A stretch of DNA of 30,967 bases from a virus. Made by a program: the position numbers and the translations under genes. A model generated the notes under the pieces. That model saw only the letters and a program-made list of their open reading frames with translations, searched no databases and was not told the DNA's origin. Of the stretch, positions 18,163 to 25,525 are shown piece after piece. Positions within the stretch are counted from its first letter, which is position 1. The number at the start of each line of letters is the position of its first letter. The DNA is taken from IMG/VR virus record IMGVR_UViG_3300048030_000536, positions 1 through 30,967 of that record. One strand, written 5' to 3'.

Positions 18163-19653
18163 ATGAGATACTGGATATTATTTTTAATTAGTTTTAAGCT
18201 ATTTTCTGCGGAATATACCAATATTCAACATACAGGGGGGTCCAAAAATAGGTTTGATTTAGTTTTTATTGGAGATAGATATTTTGAAAATGAAATGGAT
18301 AAATATTTTGAGGATGTAAATTATATATGGGAAGCGTTACCTAGGCATTATGCATTCTGGAATCGTTATAAGAATTTTTTCAATGTTCACAGAATTGATA
18401 TGATTAGTCGTCTTAATCGACCTGAAGATATTAATGATCCATCAAATTCTGCTTTCGGCATAGATTTTAATTTAGGTTATTGGGATGGTTGGAATGATTG
18501 GCAAAAATGTTTGCGTATAGCCGCGGAGTTTGGTATTGAAAATGAGACTACTTGTATTTTAACTAATCGAATTTTTAATGTTGGAACAGCGCTAGATAGA
18601 TCAAGTACGAAACTAATATATTCTGCGCCATGGGCTAGTATAGTAGCTCACGAAATAGGTCATATTCTTGGTATGGCTGGCGATGAATATTCTGGAGAGA
18701 TTCAAGAATATATGTTTGATTATGCTTTTAATATGGCTCGATCTGATGCCGAGGCTAGGCAAAGGTGGGGTCATTGGATTGGATACAAAGATCCTATTAG
18801 TGGATATGAAATAAATCAGCCATACATGAGGGGTGGAACAAATTATTTTGTGCCAACTAAGTCAAATGGTCTAATGCATAATAGTTCAACTGGAGACTTT
18901 CATGCAGTTAATAGAGAGCAAATGGTTCTAGAGCTATATAAGAGGGTCTCACCTATAGATAGTCATACCGAAAACAATAAAACAATAAAACCAAATATTA
19001 TTCTAGAATTAAATGTTGTAGATAAAGACGTAATATCCACAGCGTGGATTATCAATAATAAAATTATATCTACTGCTGAAAGTTTGGATCTCTCTGAATT
19101 AGATATAGATGAAAACACTACAGTTTATGGATGTGCATGGGATAACGCTTTGAATTTAGATTATTTATCAAACGACAGAGGTGGGTGGGTAAGAAAAGAT
19201 GAGCGAGGGCTGCTTTCTCAAATTGTTTCTTGGAAAATATCTAGTATCTCTTCGAATCATTTAGAAGGTGATAATGATCATTTATTGCCTTTATTGCTTC
19301 ATAACACCTTCAATGATAATTTTTTTAATTCAGATGAGGTAATTACTTTTAGGGGTGGAGATGAAAAAAAATACAACTGGACTGAATTGAGAGAAGAAAA
19401 AACTGAGAACGAAAACATCGTGCAACAAGAAACTGTTCAGACTCAACCTGCATCTTATGGTTGGGTTGATGGAGGTTTTTTTGGAATATTTTACCCTCTA
19501 GATAATGGCTGGATTTACCACATAGAGCACGAATGGATGTACCTTGCAGCAGACTGGATGTGGATTGAATCTAAACTTGATTGGTTTTGGACTAGAGAGG
19601 ATTGTTATCCTTATTTTTATTCCAACAATTTAAAGACTTGGATTTTACTTTAA
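18163..19653 (+). CDS. Secreted M64-like zinc metallopeptidase (IgA peptidase family type)
   Basis: 496 aa. The N-terminal hydrophobic stretch (YWILFLISFKLFSA, residues 3-16) is a likely Sec signal peptide. The catalytic site HEIGHILGMAGDEY at 163-176 gives the HExxH zinc motif with a third ligand or Asp in GDEY, as in peptidase M64 (HExGHxxxxxxDEY). The last 60 residues are a Trp/Tyr-rich tail (GWVDGGFFGIFYPLDNGWIY; WMWIESKLDWFWT; YPYFY; WILL). I associate that tail with secreted proteins of Verrucomicrobiota, from memory only. Expected to act outside the cytoplasm. It has its own early-type leaderless promoter, unlike all neighbours, and ends overlapping the convergent 19650-19841. It looks like host-derived cargo. 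Confidence 0.82.
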   Translation: MRYWILFLISFKLFSAEYTNIQHTGGSKNRFDLVFIGDRYFENEMDKYFEDVNYIWEALPRHYAFWNRYKNFFNVHRIDMISRLNRPEDINDPSNSAFGIDFNLGYWDGWNDWQKCLRIAAEFGIENETTCILTNRIFNVGTALDRSSTKLIYSAPWASIVAHEIGHILGMAGDEYSGEIQEYMFDYAFNMARSDAEARQRWGHWIGYKDPISGYEINQPYMRGGTNYFVPTKSNGLMHNSSTGDFHAVNREQMVLELYKRVSPIDSHTENNKTIKPNIILELNVVDKDVISTAWIINNKIISTAESLDLSELDIDENTTVYGCAWDNALNLDYLSNDRGGWVRKDERGLLSQIVSWKISSISSNHLEGDNDHLLPLLLHNTFNDNFFNSDEVITFRGGDEKKYNWTELREEKTENENIVQQETVQTQPASYGWVDGGFFGIFYPLDNGWIYHIEHEWMYLAADWMWIESKLDWFWTREDCYPYFYSNNLKTWILL

Positions 19654-19841
19654 CTTTTTTTAGATTTAATTCTTTTAATTTCTTCTGGCAAAATTTTAAT
19701 CACTTTTTCAGGCTGATTACCCATCATTAATTCTGCGGGAGTAGAGCCATTTAGTCTATCATTCTCTGTTTTTAACCACCTAGTAGATTGATAAGAATTT
19801 AAATTTTTGCTTAATATTTCGAGTATAGACTTTTGAGACAT
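19650..19841 (-). CDS. Standalone MbcA/ParS/Xre antitoxin C-terminal-like domain (DUF2384)
   Basis: A 63-aa protein. TRWLKTENDRLNGSTPAELM (about residues 20-39), then EKVIKIL, matches the toxin-binding domain found at the C-terminus of Xre/MbcA/ParS antitoxins (W-L-x-x-x-N-x-x-L-x-G-x-T-P-x-E-L). The DNA-binding N-terminal half of those antitoxins is missing and no toxin gene lies nearby. It has a late-type GTGTA motif 14 nt before the ATG. It could act as an anti-toxin or an anti-defence protein, or be a reused dimerisation domain. Motif-based, not searched. Confidence 0.72.
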   Translation of the reverse strand: MSQKSILEILSKNLNSYQSTRWLKTENDRLNGSTPAELMMGNQPEKVIKILPEEIKRIKSKKS

Positions 19842-19855
19842 ATAACATATTACAC
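19842..19855 (-). promoter_or_regulatory. Late-type GTGTA promoter for 19650-19841
   Basis: On the - strand: AGTGTAATATGTTAT, then the ATG; G (19855) is 14 nt before the A. Confidence 0.55.
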
Positions 19856-19869
19856 TTTTTTTTATTAAA

Positions 19870-20478
19870 TTAAATTACAATGTATTTTATATGTTCTTGA
19901 TTTGGATATTGTTCCAGTAAAACATGCTTACCTGTTTGAGGTTCGAATATATACCATCCTTGTGTTGTGAATACAATATTTAATGCATGTAAACCTCCTG
20001 CGGGTATTCCCCCGAATTCTTCTACTTGATCTACGATAACTAAGCCTACAGCAGGCTCTACTTTGTCGTTGCTTTTATAGCTTGATATCGAAAATAATGA
20101 TTTGTATAGCATTGCAAAATTATCACAATCATGGCTTTCTCCTTGGTCGATCGGTAGTATTCCGTTTTCAAATTTCAACTTTTCAAACCAATTATTAAAT
20201 TTTTTATATAAGAAAAAATCAACATATCTATATCTTGAATCTAATCTTAGAAATTGTAAGTCTTTGGGGGTATGTATTTTTATATTATTAAACCCTCTTC
20301 CGTATGCAAAATGATATGCAAAATCTCTGTTATCTAGAAAAGAATCTCTTTTTTCTTCTGTAGTTGGAATTGATTTTATTTCTTTTAGGTCTGTTTTAAT
20401 GCAAGAACTTAATAGCCAAGTAGATAATACAACGCCAGAAAATACCGCAAGGCACGATACGCAAAATTTATTTTTCAT
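19870..20478 (-). CDS. Lipoprotein with transglutaminase-like cysteine-hydrolase signature
   Basis: A 202-aa protein with a lipoprotein-type signal: hydrophobic segment to residue 25 and lipobox LSSC (Cys26). The body has DCDNFAMLY (Cys118), then GGLHALNIVF (His164), then GWYIFEPQTGK (Glu179, Gln181). This Cys...His...(E/D)PQ order is that of transglutaminase-like or related cysteine peptidases and amidases (CDNFA...GGHA...EPQ). Probably at the envelope or periplasm; might serve lysis or cell-wall entry. It diverges from 20520-20954 with a shared 41-bp region holding two late-type motifs. Confidence 0.68.
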   Translation of the reverse strand: MKNKFCVSCLAVFSGVVLSTWLLSSCIKTDLKEIKSIPTTEEKRDSFLDNRDFAYHFAYGRGFNNIKIHTPKDLQFLRLDSRYRYVDFFLYKKFNNWFEKLKFENGILPIDQGESHDCDNFAMLYKSLFSISSYKSNDKVEPAVGLVIVDQVEEFGGIPAGGLHALNIVFTTQGWYIFEPQTGKHVLLEQYPNQEHIKYIVI

Positions 20479-20495
20479 TGTAGTATAATATACAC
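20479..20495 (-). promoter_or_regulatory. Late-type GTGTA promoter for 19870-20478
   Basis: On the - strand: AGTGTATATTATACTACA, then the ATG; G (20495) is 17 nt before the A. Confidence 0.5.
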
Positions 20496-20505
20496 TGAAA
20501 TACTG

Positions 20506-20519
20506 GTGTATATAAATAT
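20506..20519 (+). promoter_or_regulatory. Late-type GTGTA promoter for 20520-20954
   Basis: GGTGTATATAAATAT, then the ATG; G at -14. Back-to-back with the - strand motif at 20491-20495. Confidence 0.6.
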
Positions 20520-20954
20520 ATGGGTCCTATATTGAATACTATAATTGGAGCAGGAATTAAACTAGCATGTAATTTAATCAATGCGTGGCTCGACCAAAAA
20601 AGGCAGGATCAATTAGCTTTAGCTTCAAGAGATGAAAAAATGATGCAAGCTTTAATAGATAGCCAAAATGAAAATTCTAAAGATCCTTTTGTCAAAGTTA
20701 CAAGAAGAATACTATTTATGAGTATTACATTTACTATGTGTTTTTTAATGATTTATTATGCAATGAATCCTCATATATCATACGATCTAATCGTACCTAA
20801 GGGAGATGGATCAAGGTTCGGTTTTTTTGGTTGGATTTTTGGAGCTAAGGATTGGGAGCTAGTAAAAATGACTGGAGGTCTAATGCTAGCATCGTTTATG
20901 GATTTATGTTTTATGGTGGTGGGATTTTATGCAATACCGAGTAAAAGAAGATGA
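20520..20954 (+). CDS. Membrane protein, holin candidate
   Basis: A 144-aa protein with a hydrophobic/amphipathic start (MGPILNTIIGAGIKLACNLI), a charged linker, and two transmembrane helices (about residues 64-83 and 118-139). The tail is basic (SKRR). The arrangement and the GGLMLASFMDLCFMVVGFY segment recall phage proteins often placed in lysis modules, and its neighbours are a lipoprotein hydrolase and a small membrane lipoprotein. Holin function is inference from size and context. Overlaps the next gene by ATGA. Confidence 0.6.
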   Translation: MGPILNTIIGAGIKLACNLINAWLDQKRQDQLALASRDEKMMQALIDSQNENSKDPFVKVTRRILFMSITFTMCFLMIYYAMNPHISYDLIVPKGDGSRFGFFGWIFGAKDWELVKMTGGLMLASFMDLCFMVVGFYAIPSKRR

Positions 20955-21199
20955 ATAATTTTATTCTACCTATTTTACTTTTTTTATCTGGTTGTGCATC
21001 AAAAAGCAATCAAAATAAAAAACCTACAGAAAGTTTTAATAAGTTAGATCAAAATAGAGATGAAATAATAACTATCGACGAATATAGTAGAGCCATAATA
21101 GATAATTACGATTATACTGGCCCTTTATTTTGGTTGGGGGTAATTCTTGGTGTAGTATTTTTTATAAATTTAGTTGTATCATATATTTCAAGAAAATGA
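20951..21199 (+). CDS. Small lipoprotein with EF-hand loop and C-terminal transmembrane segment
   Basis: An 82-aa protein: signal sequence NNFILPILLFLSGC with lipobox Cys15, then an EF-hand-like loop DQNRDEIITIDE (residues 33-44), with ligands Asp33, Asn35, Asp37, Thr41 and Glu44; Glu replaces the usual Gly at loop position 6. A C-terminal hydrophobic helix follows (WLGVILGVVFFINLVVSYI, about 61-79) with a basic end. It is thus anchored at both ends if the lipobox is used. Such a two-anchor protein could bridge membranes or be a spanin-like unit; calcium binding is suggested by the loop only. Overlaps both neighbours. Confidence 0.65.
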   Translation: MNNFILPILLFLSGCASKSNQNKKPTESFNKLDQNRDEIITIDEYSRAIIDNYDYTGPLFWLGVILGVVFFINLVVSYISRK

Positions 21200-21786
21200 A
21201 TTCAGGTTTAGATATTATAAGCGTGCTGACAGGGTTGGTTTCTGCCGCGACTGCAGTTTTAGGTGTCTGGTTAAAGATTAAATATGACGAAAATAAAAAC
21301 AAGCAATTAAATTATGATCCGCAATTACATGGAAATGTAGTAACTGCTTTAGAGTTTATATTGCAAGAAACTGAAGCTGATAGATCTTACGTTTTAGAAT
21401 TTCACAACGGAGAACATTATTTTTCGGGCAGAAGTCAGCAAAAATTAAGTTGTACATACGAGATAGTGAGCGAAGGTATTTCAGTTGAGTCTCAAAATAT
21501 TCAAAATATAAGAGTTTCTAATTTTCACGGGCTAGTTAAATCAATATCACAAGATCAAACTTTTGCTTGCAGAAATGTTGACCGATATGATGACGATATG
21601 TCTTTTAGGGCTTTTATGCAAAGCAAAGGGGTTAAAAGTATGTTTGCTCGACCAATAAAAACCTTAAATGGAAAAATTATAGGAATTATAATTCTCGAAT
21701 ATGTGAAAGAACCTAGGCGATGGAGTGATGATGCAGAAGAGTTTTTAAAGAAACAGTCTCGAATAATAAGTGGTTATTTGATATAA
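21196..21786 (+). CDS. Membrane-anchored GAF-like domain protein
   Basis: 196 aa. I chose the ATG at 21196 (ATGA overlap) over an in-frame upstream start at 21130. An N-terminal transmembrane helix (ISVLTGLVSAATAVLGVWL, about residues 8-26) is followed by a cytoplasmic domain. In it, VTALEFILQETEADRSYVLEFHNGEH, then a long strand-rich part, and FARPIKTLNGKIIGIIILEY near the end are GAF-like: strands around a ligand pocket, closing with a helix. No ligand residues can be named. Part of the membrane-gene cluster after the lysis-like genes. Confidence 0.6.
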   Translation: MNSGLDIISVLTGLVSAATAVLGVWLKIKYDENKNKQLNYDPQLHGNVVTALEFILQETEADRSYVLEFHNGEHYFSGRSQQKLSCTYEIVSEGISVESQNIQNIRVSNFHGLVKSISQDQTFACRNVDRYDDDMSFRAFMQSKGVKSMFARPIKTLNGKIIGIIILEYVKEPRRWSDDAEEFLKKQSRIISGYLI

Positions 21787-21813
21787 TTATTTTTTTTATT
21801 ATAATAAATTAAT

Positions 21814-22179
21814 ATGGCTTTTTCTTACTGTCCTCATTGTGGGTTTAAAAATATGTATTCTATGCAAGCGCCAAAATTTTGTGGTGGTTGTGGAGAAAGT
21901 TTGAGTATATTGTCTGCTGCAAAAACTCAAAAATCTATTTCACGCAAACAGGTTTCTCCCCAAAGAAATCAAGTGGTTGATGATCCTGACGGAGTTGACA
22001 TTTACGAAGTGCCTCACATTTCAAAATTGTCGTATAGTATAGAAACAGATAAAAACAAATTCGATTTAAAAGATTTAGTTCCATTGGAAGCTCTTGAGGA
22101 ATTTAATGAAGATGAGGGAAAGTCAACTGTAAAAAAACAAGCAACAAAAAAGAAGCGTGGAAGACCAGCAAAGCGATAG
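21814..22179 (+). CDS. Zinc-ribbon protein with C-terminal AT-hook
   Basis: A 121-aa protein. Two CxxC knuckles (Cys6/Cys9 and Cys23/Cys26; CPHCG...CGGCG) form an N-terminal zinc ribbon. The middle is polar and acidic. The C-terminus KKKRGRPAKR carries an AT-hook core (RGRP). Both ends would bind nucleic acid or RNA polymerase. Placed directly before the sigma-like gene, which starts inside its last 23 nt. A role as transcription accessory factor is plausible, but inference. Confidence 0.72.
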   Translation: MAFSYCPHCGFKNMYSMQAPKFCGGCGESLSILSAAKTQKSISRKQVSPQRNQVVDDPDGVDIYEVPHISKLSYSIETDKNKFDLKDLVPLEALEEFNEDEGKSTVKKQATKKKRGRPAKR

Positions 22180-22900
22180 TTTTTCATACGAGGACAAAGC
22201 TGAAGAGATTGACATAGAGATTAAAAAAAGAAGAGGCAAGTGGTTTTTAGATTCTCTTGCTTGGTTCGACTTTGAAGATGTAGAGCAAATTATAAAAGCT
22301 CATATTTATAAAAAATGGCACCAATGGGATCAACGAAGGTCTTTGAAGCCGTGGGTTAACAAAATTATAACTAATCAAATGAAAAACATCTTGCGCAATA
22401 ACTATAGTAACTTCGTTAGACCTTGTTTGAATTGCCCATTTAACCAATCAGGCCCCGCTCAAGATGGTTGTAGTCATTCTCTATGCGGTTTCACAAAAAG
22501 CGGGCTGCAAGACTCGACTTGTCCATTGTACGCAAAATGGGAACGAACAAAAAAATCTGCTTATGGAATTAAAATGGCTTTAGCTTTAGAAAACCATAGC
22601 CACGAAGTTGGGCAAATGCAAGACGGAAGCTTTGATATACAACAGTGTCAGGATAAATTAAATGAGTATATGAAAAAAGATTTATCCGAAAAACAGTTTA
22701 CCGTATACAAATTACTTTTCATTGATCATAAAAGTGAAGAAGAGGTTGCTAAAAAAATGGGTTATAAGACTTCCGAAAAAGGGAGAAAAGCGGGATACAA
22801 GCAAATTAAAAATCTTAAAAAAATATTTAAACAAAAAGCGCAAGAAATACTTGAAAAAGAAGATATTATTCCGGTAAAAAGTGTGATGCTATGGAGTTAA
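22157..22900 (+). CDS. Phage sigma-factor-like protein with inserted Cys cluster
   Basis: 247 aa, starting at GTG (22157) after AAGAAG. Residues about 29-85 (WFLDSLAWFDFEDVEQIIKA; KPWVNKIITNQMKNILRNNY) look like sigma region 2. A Cys-rich insert follows (Cys90, 93, 105, 110, 122; PCLNCPF...CPLYAKWE), probably zinc-binding. Residues about 175-225 (SEKQFTVYKLLFIDHKSEEE; VAKKMGYKT) fit a region-4 helix-turn-helix. The combination matches a phage sigma type that I recall from aquatic phages. It is the likely reader of the GTGTA late motif. Translation coupling with 21814-22179 is likely. Confidence 0.75.
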   Translation: MEDQQSDSFSYEDKAEEIDIEIKKRRGKWFLDSLAWFDFEDVEQIIKAHIYKKWHQWDQRRSLKPWVNKIITNQMKNILRNNYSNFVRPCLNCPFNQSGPAQDGCSHSLCGFTKSGLQDSTCPLYAKWERTKKSAYGIKMALALENHSHEVGQMQDGSFDIQQCQDKLNEYMKKDLSEKQFTVYKLLFIDHKSEEEVAKKMGYKTSEKGRKAGYKQIKNLKKIFKQKAQEILEKEDIIPVKSVMLWS

Positions 22901-23943
22901 CTGATTCTCAGAAACAATTAATAATAGAAAATTCAAAAAAGATCTCAGATCTTACGGAGCTAACTAGGCTTGCATTCCCTGATTGTGATAAAATTGATGG
23001 AAGAAGTAAGCAGGGAAGAGCTGTGAGGGCTTTCTTAGCTCAACAAGAAATTGAATACGAGACAAGGCATCCTGAGGTCAAGCCCCCTATAGATTTAACC
23101 TTAGAGCAAAAACAATTTATTGATAATTCTATTAACGAAGGAATGACCTGCATGCAGGTCGCTTCAGTTTTGTTTCCTAATATGCGGGTCACTCATACAA
23201 CAAAAGAATATCTGGCAGTATTTGAATATGTCGACGAAAATCAAAATTTAGAAACGCCAGCCACAGAGAACGCGATAAATAAAAAATATTCTCCTCCTAA
23301 AGCCCCAAGTAAAATAATTAAAAAAATAAATGATTATTGCCAAAAAGAAATCCAAGAAGATAAACTTAGCGTAACAGAAAAAAAAGGTGTTGAGGCATTG
23401 GGGTCTTTTCTTGGTTCTCCTAGATTTGTTCAGGTTATTAATACGTACGACAGCCAAGCAGATAGAGATCTATTTGAAGCGGAATTTGTTCGCGCAACAT
23501 GGGATAAGCCAGATTTAACTAGCGATGAAATTAATTTATATATTAATGTATGTATGGATTATATACATCTCAAAAATATTCAAAGCGCAATTAATAAATT
23601 AAACAGAATGTTCGATGAGGCGGAAGATCAACAGGATTTAACTGTTAGATTAGCAGAGTTATTGAAAACAAAAAGCGAAGAATATAATCAATGCGAAAAA
23701 AGAATGGAATCATTGATCCAAAAACTTCAAGGAGATAGATCAAAAAGAATATCAAGTCATCAAAGGCAGAACGCAAACATTTTAGCTCTTGTTCAATTAT
23801 TTCAAGAAGAGGAGGAAAGGAAAGTTATGGTCAAAATTGCACAATTACAGAAGAAGGCAGCAAAAGAAGAGGCTGACAACCTAGAGTCAATGCCTGATTG
23901 GAAAGCTAGAGTGTTAGGAATATCTAAAGAGGATGTAATATGA
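22891..23943 (+). CDS. Two-HTH and coiled-coil protein, small-terminase candidate
   Basis: A 350-aa protein. The N-terminus has two similar modules: LTDSQKQLIIENSKKISDLT...LTRLAFPD, then LTLEQKQFIDNSINEGMTC...ASVLFPNM; each looks like a helix-turn-helix-type DNA-binding unit. From about residue 215 it is long helical and coiled coil (RMFDEAEDQQDLTVRLAELL; KRMESLIQKLQGDRSKR; VQLFQEEEERKVMVKIAQLQ). DNA-binding plus oligomerisation in front of the TerL operon suits a small terminase, but I recognise no TerS signature. Overlaps both neighbours. Confidence 0.65.
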   Translation: MELTDSQKQLIIENSKKISDLTELTRLAFPDCDKIDGRSKQGRAVRAFLAQQEIEYETRHPEVKPPIDLTLEQKQFIDNSINEGMTCMQVASVLFPNMRVTHTTKEYLAVFEYVDENQNLETPATENAINKKYSPPKAPSKIIKKINDYCQKEIQEDKLSVTEKKGVEALGSFLGSPRFVQVINTYDSQADRDLFEAEFVRATWDKPDLTSDEINLYINVCMDYIHLKNIQSAINKLNRMFDEAEDQQDLTVRLAELLKTKSEEYNQCEKRMESLIQKLQGDRSKRISSHQRQNANILALVQLFQEEEERKVMVKIAQLQKKAAKEEADNLESMPDWKARVLGISKEDVI

Positions 23944-24614
23944 ATATAAATTTAGAGGATCAAGTTTTTTCTAGCAATATAGTCGAAAAAAGCGAAAGTA
24001 AATTTAACGGCCTTAACGCTTTAGGTTTTGCTTGGAGGCCTGGTGAGGATCAATTCTCTATAAACATTAAATCTTGTACGATTGACGGAACAGGGGTTGC
24101 TGAAGGCTTAAAATTGTCTTTCTGCAGAAACGTAAAAGTCGTAGACTCTACCATTATTGGCGGATATGAAGATTGTGTCGATATGGTTCGCGGAGAAAAT
24201 ATAACTTTTGAAAATTGTACTTTTATAGCTAAAAATGGAACCAAGCAACATATAACCTGCAAAGGAGGCGCAAAAAATGTATCATTTAAAGACTGTAAAT
24301 TCATAGGTTCTTTTAGAAACTGGTGGGACGGAGCTTGTATAGATTTGGGAAATTGGGGAGACTACGACGATGTAGTTAGACCTAAGGTTAGAAATATATC
24401 TATTACTAATTGCTCAATGGAAAATGTTTCATTTCCAATTTTATACAGACGTTTATATTCAGAGACTCCAAAAGTCGAATCTTCTTTTGGTTTAGGTTTT
24501 CGTGTTCCAACCTTATTCGTGAAAACATTTTGGTTCCTACAGAGAAAAGAGTTAATTGGTAAACGTAGAAGATTTGCCGATGATCAGTTAAAAGTTTACG
24601 ATTTTGAATTATGA
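23940..24614 (+). CDS. Right-handed beta-helix protein
   Basis: A 224-aa protein with regular Asn/Cys-ladder repeats typical of parallel beta-helix folds: INIKSCTIDGTG, VKVVDSTIIGG, ITFENCTFIAKNG, VSFKDCKFIGS, ISITNCSMENVS. This fold is usual for tailspike or pectate-lyase-like proteins. It ends in a basic segment (KELIGKRRRFADDQLK). It lies inside the packaging operon, overlapping both neighbours by ATGA, which is an unusual place for a spike-like fold. The fold is well supported by the repeat pattern; the function is unknown. Confidence 0.75.
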   Translation: MNINLEDQVFSSNIVEKSESKFNGLNALGFAWRPGEDQFSINIKSCTIDGTGVAEGLKLSFCRNVKVVDSTIIGGYEDCVDMVRGENITFENCTFIAKNGTKQHITCKGGAKNVSFKDCKFIGSFRNWWDGACIDLGNWGDYDDVVRPKVRNISITNCSMENVSFPILYRRLYSETPKVESSFGLGFRVPTLFVKTFWFLQRKELIGKRRRFADDQLKVYDFEL

Positions 24615-25525
24615 ACATATGTAAAATATGTGGTGCAGAATTTACTTCAGAAAGAAGCCTGCACGCTCATTTGAAAACTCATAAAATTATGCTTGCAGAA
24701 TATTATACCAAGTATTATCCGCGATACAATCTATATAACGGAGACCCTTTACCGTTTAAAAAGAAAGACGAATACTTCTCTAAAGACTTTTCTACTCATT
24801 CTCAATTATTAAAATGGTGCGCAAGAGAACCAGCCGACATTGTAAAGCCGTATATTCTGGAATTATTAAAAAGAAGGATTGAGCAAAAACAATTAAATTT
24901 TGGTCCATCATATTTAGAATTGAAATTACATGAATTACCAACTATAGAAATATACAAAAAACATTTTGGGTCGTATACAGCTGCTTGCAAGGAAGCTAAT
25001 GTTAAACCTATGTTTAGCTCTCCTTTACCTAAAGCATGGGGGAACAGAATCGAAGATGTCGAGATATTCATTGATACACGAGAACAGCAACCTCTAGCAT
25101 TCCCTAGATCCCAGTCCCTGAAATTGGATTTTGGAGATTATGCTGTAGGGCAGGATCACTATGATTATACTTATGTAGATCGCAAAGGAGAGCAAGACTT
25201 TAAGTCTACATTAAGTAAAAATAATTTAGATAGATTTGAGTATGAATTGCAAAGAACAAAAGAATTTGATAGTTATTTGTTTATTGTTACAGAAAGTCCA
25301 ATTTGGCAAATAGAAAAAAATAATAGATGGGGCGCACATAAATCAAATTTAAAATATGTATATCATAACATGAGGGTACTTAATCATAAATTTTCAGGGC
25401 ATTGCCAATTTATATTTACGAAAAATAGAGAGCATAGTCAAAAAATTATTCCTAAGTTATTAGTATTAGGTAGAAAACTTTGGAATGTAGATTTGCAATA
25501 TTACATAGATAAGGATATTGTATAA
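24611..25525 (+). CDS. C2H2 zinc finger + homing-endonuclease-repeat + ERCC4-type nuclease
   Basis: 304 aa. A C2H2 finger at residues 4-24 (Cys4, Cys7, His20, His24). A stretch SYLELKLHELPTIEIYKKHF (100-119) then GSYTAACKEANV resembles a homing-endonuclease-associated repeat (LPS..tY..~FGS...A...A). The nuclease domain has IDTREQQPL (154-162), DFGDYAVG (173-180) and VDRKGEQDF (189-197), matching ERCC4/XPF-type GD...ERKxxxD with Asp for Glu at 190. Structure-specific DNA cleavage is expected. Location before TerL suggests use in concatemer branch removal during packaging. Ends on TAATG with TerL. Confidence 0.82.
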   Translation: MNICKICGAEFTSERSLHAHLKTHKIMLAEYYTKYYPRYNLYNGDPLPFKKKDEYFSKDFSTHSQLLKWCAREPADIVKPYILELLKRRIEQKQLNFGPSYLELKLHELPTIEIYKKHFGSYTAACKEANVKPMFSSPLPKAWGNRIEDVEIFIDTREQQPLAFPRSQSLKLDFGDYAVGQDHYDYTYVDRKGEQDFKSTLSKNNLDRFEYELQRTKEFDSYLFIVTESPIWQIEKNNRWGAHKSNLKYVYHNMRVLNHKFSGHCQFIFTKNREHSQKIIPKLLVLGRKLWNVDLQYYIDKDIV

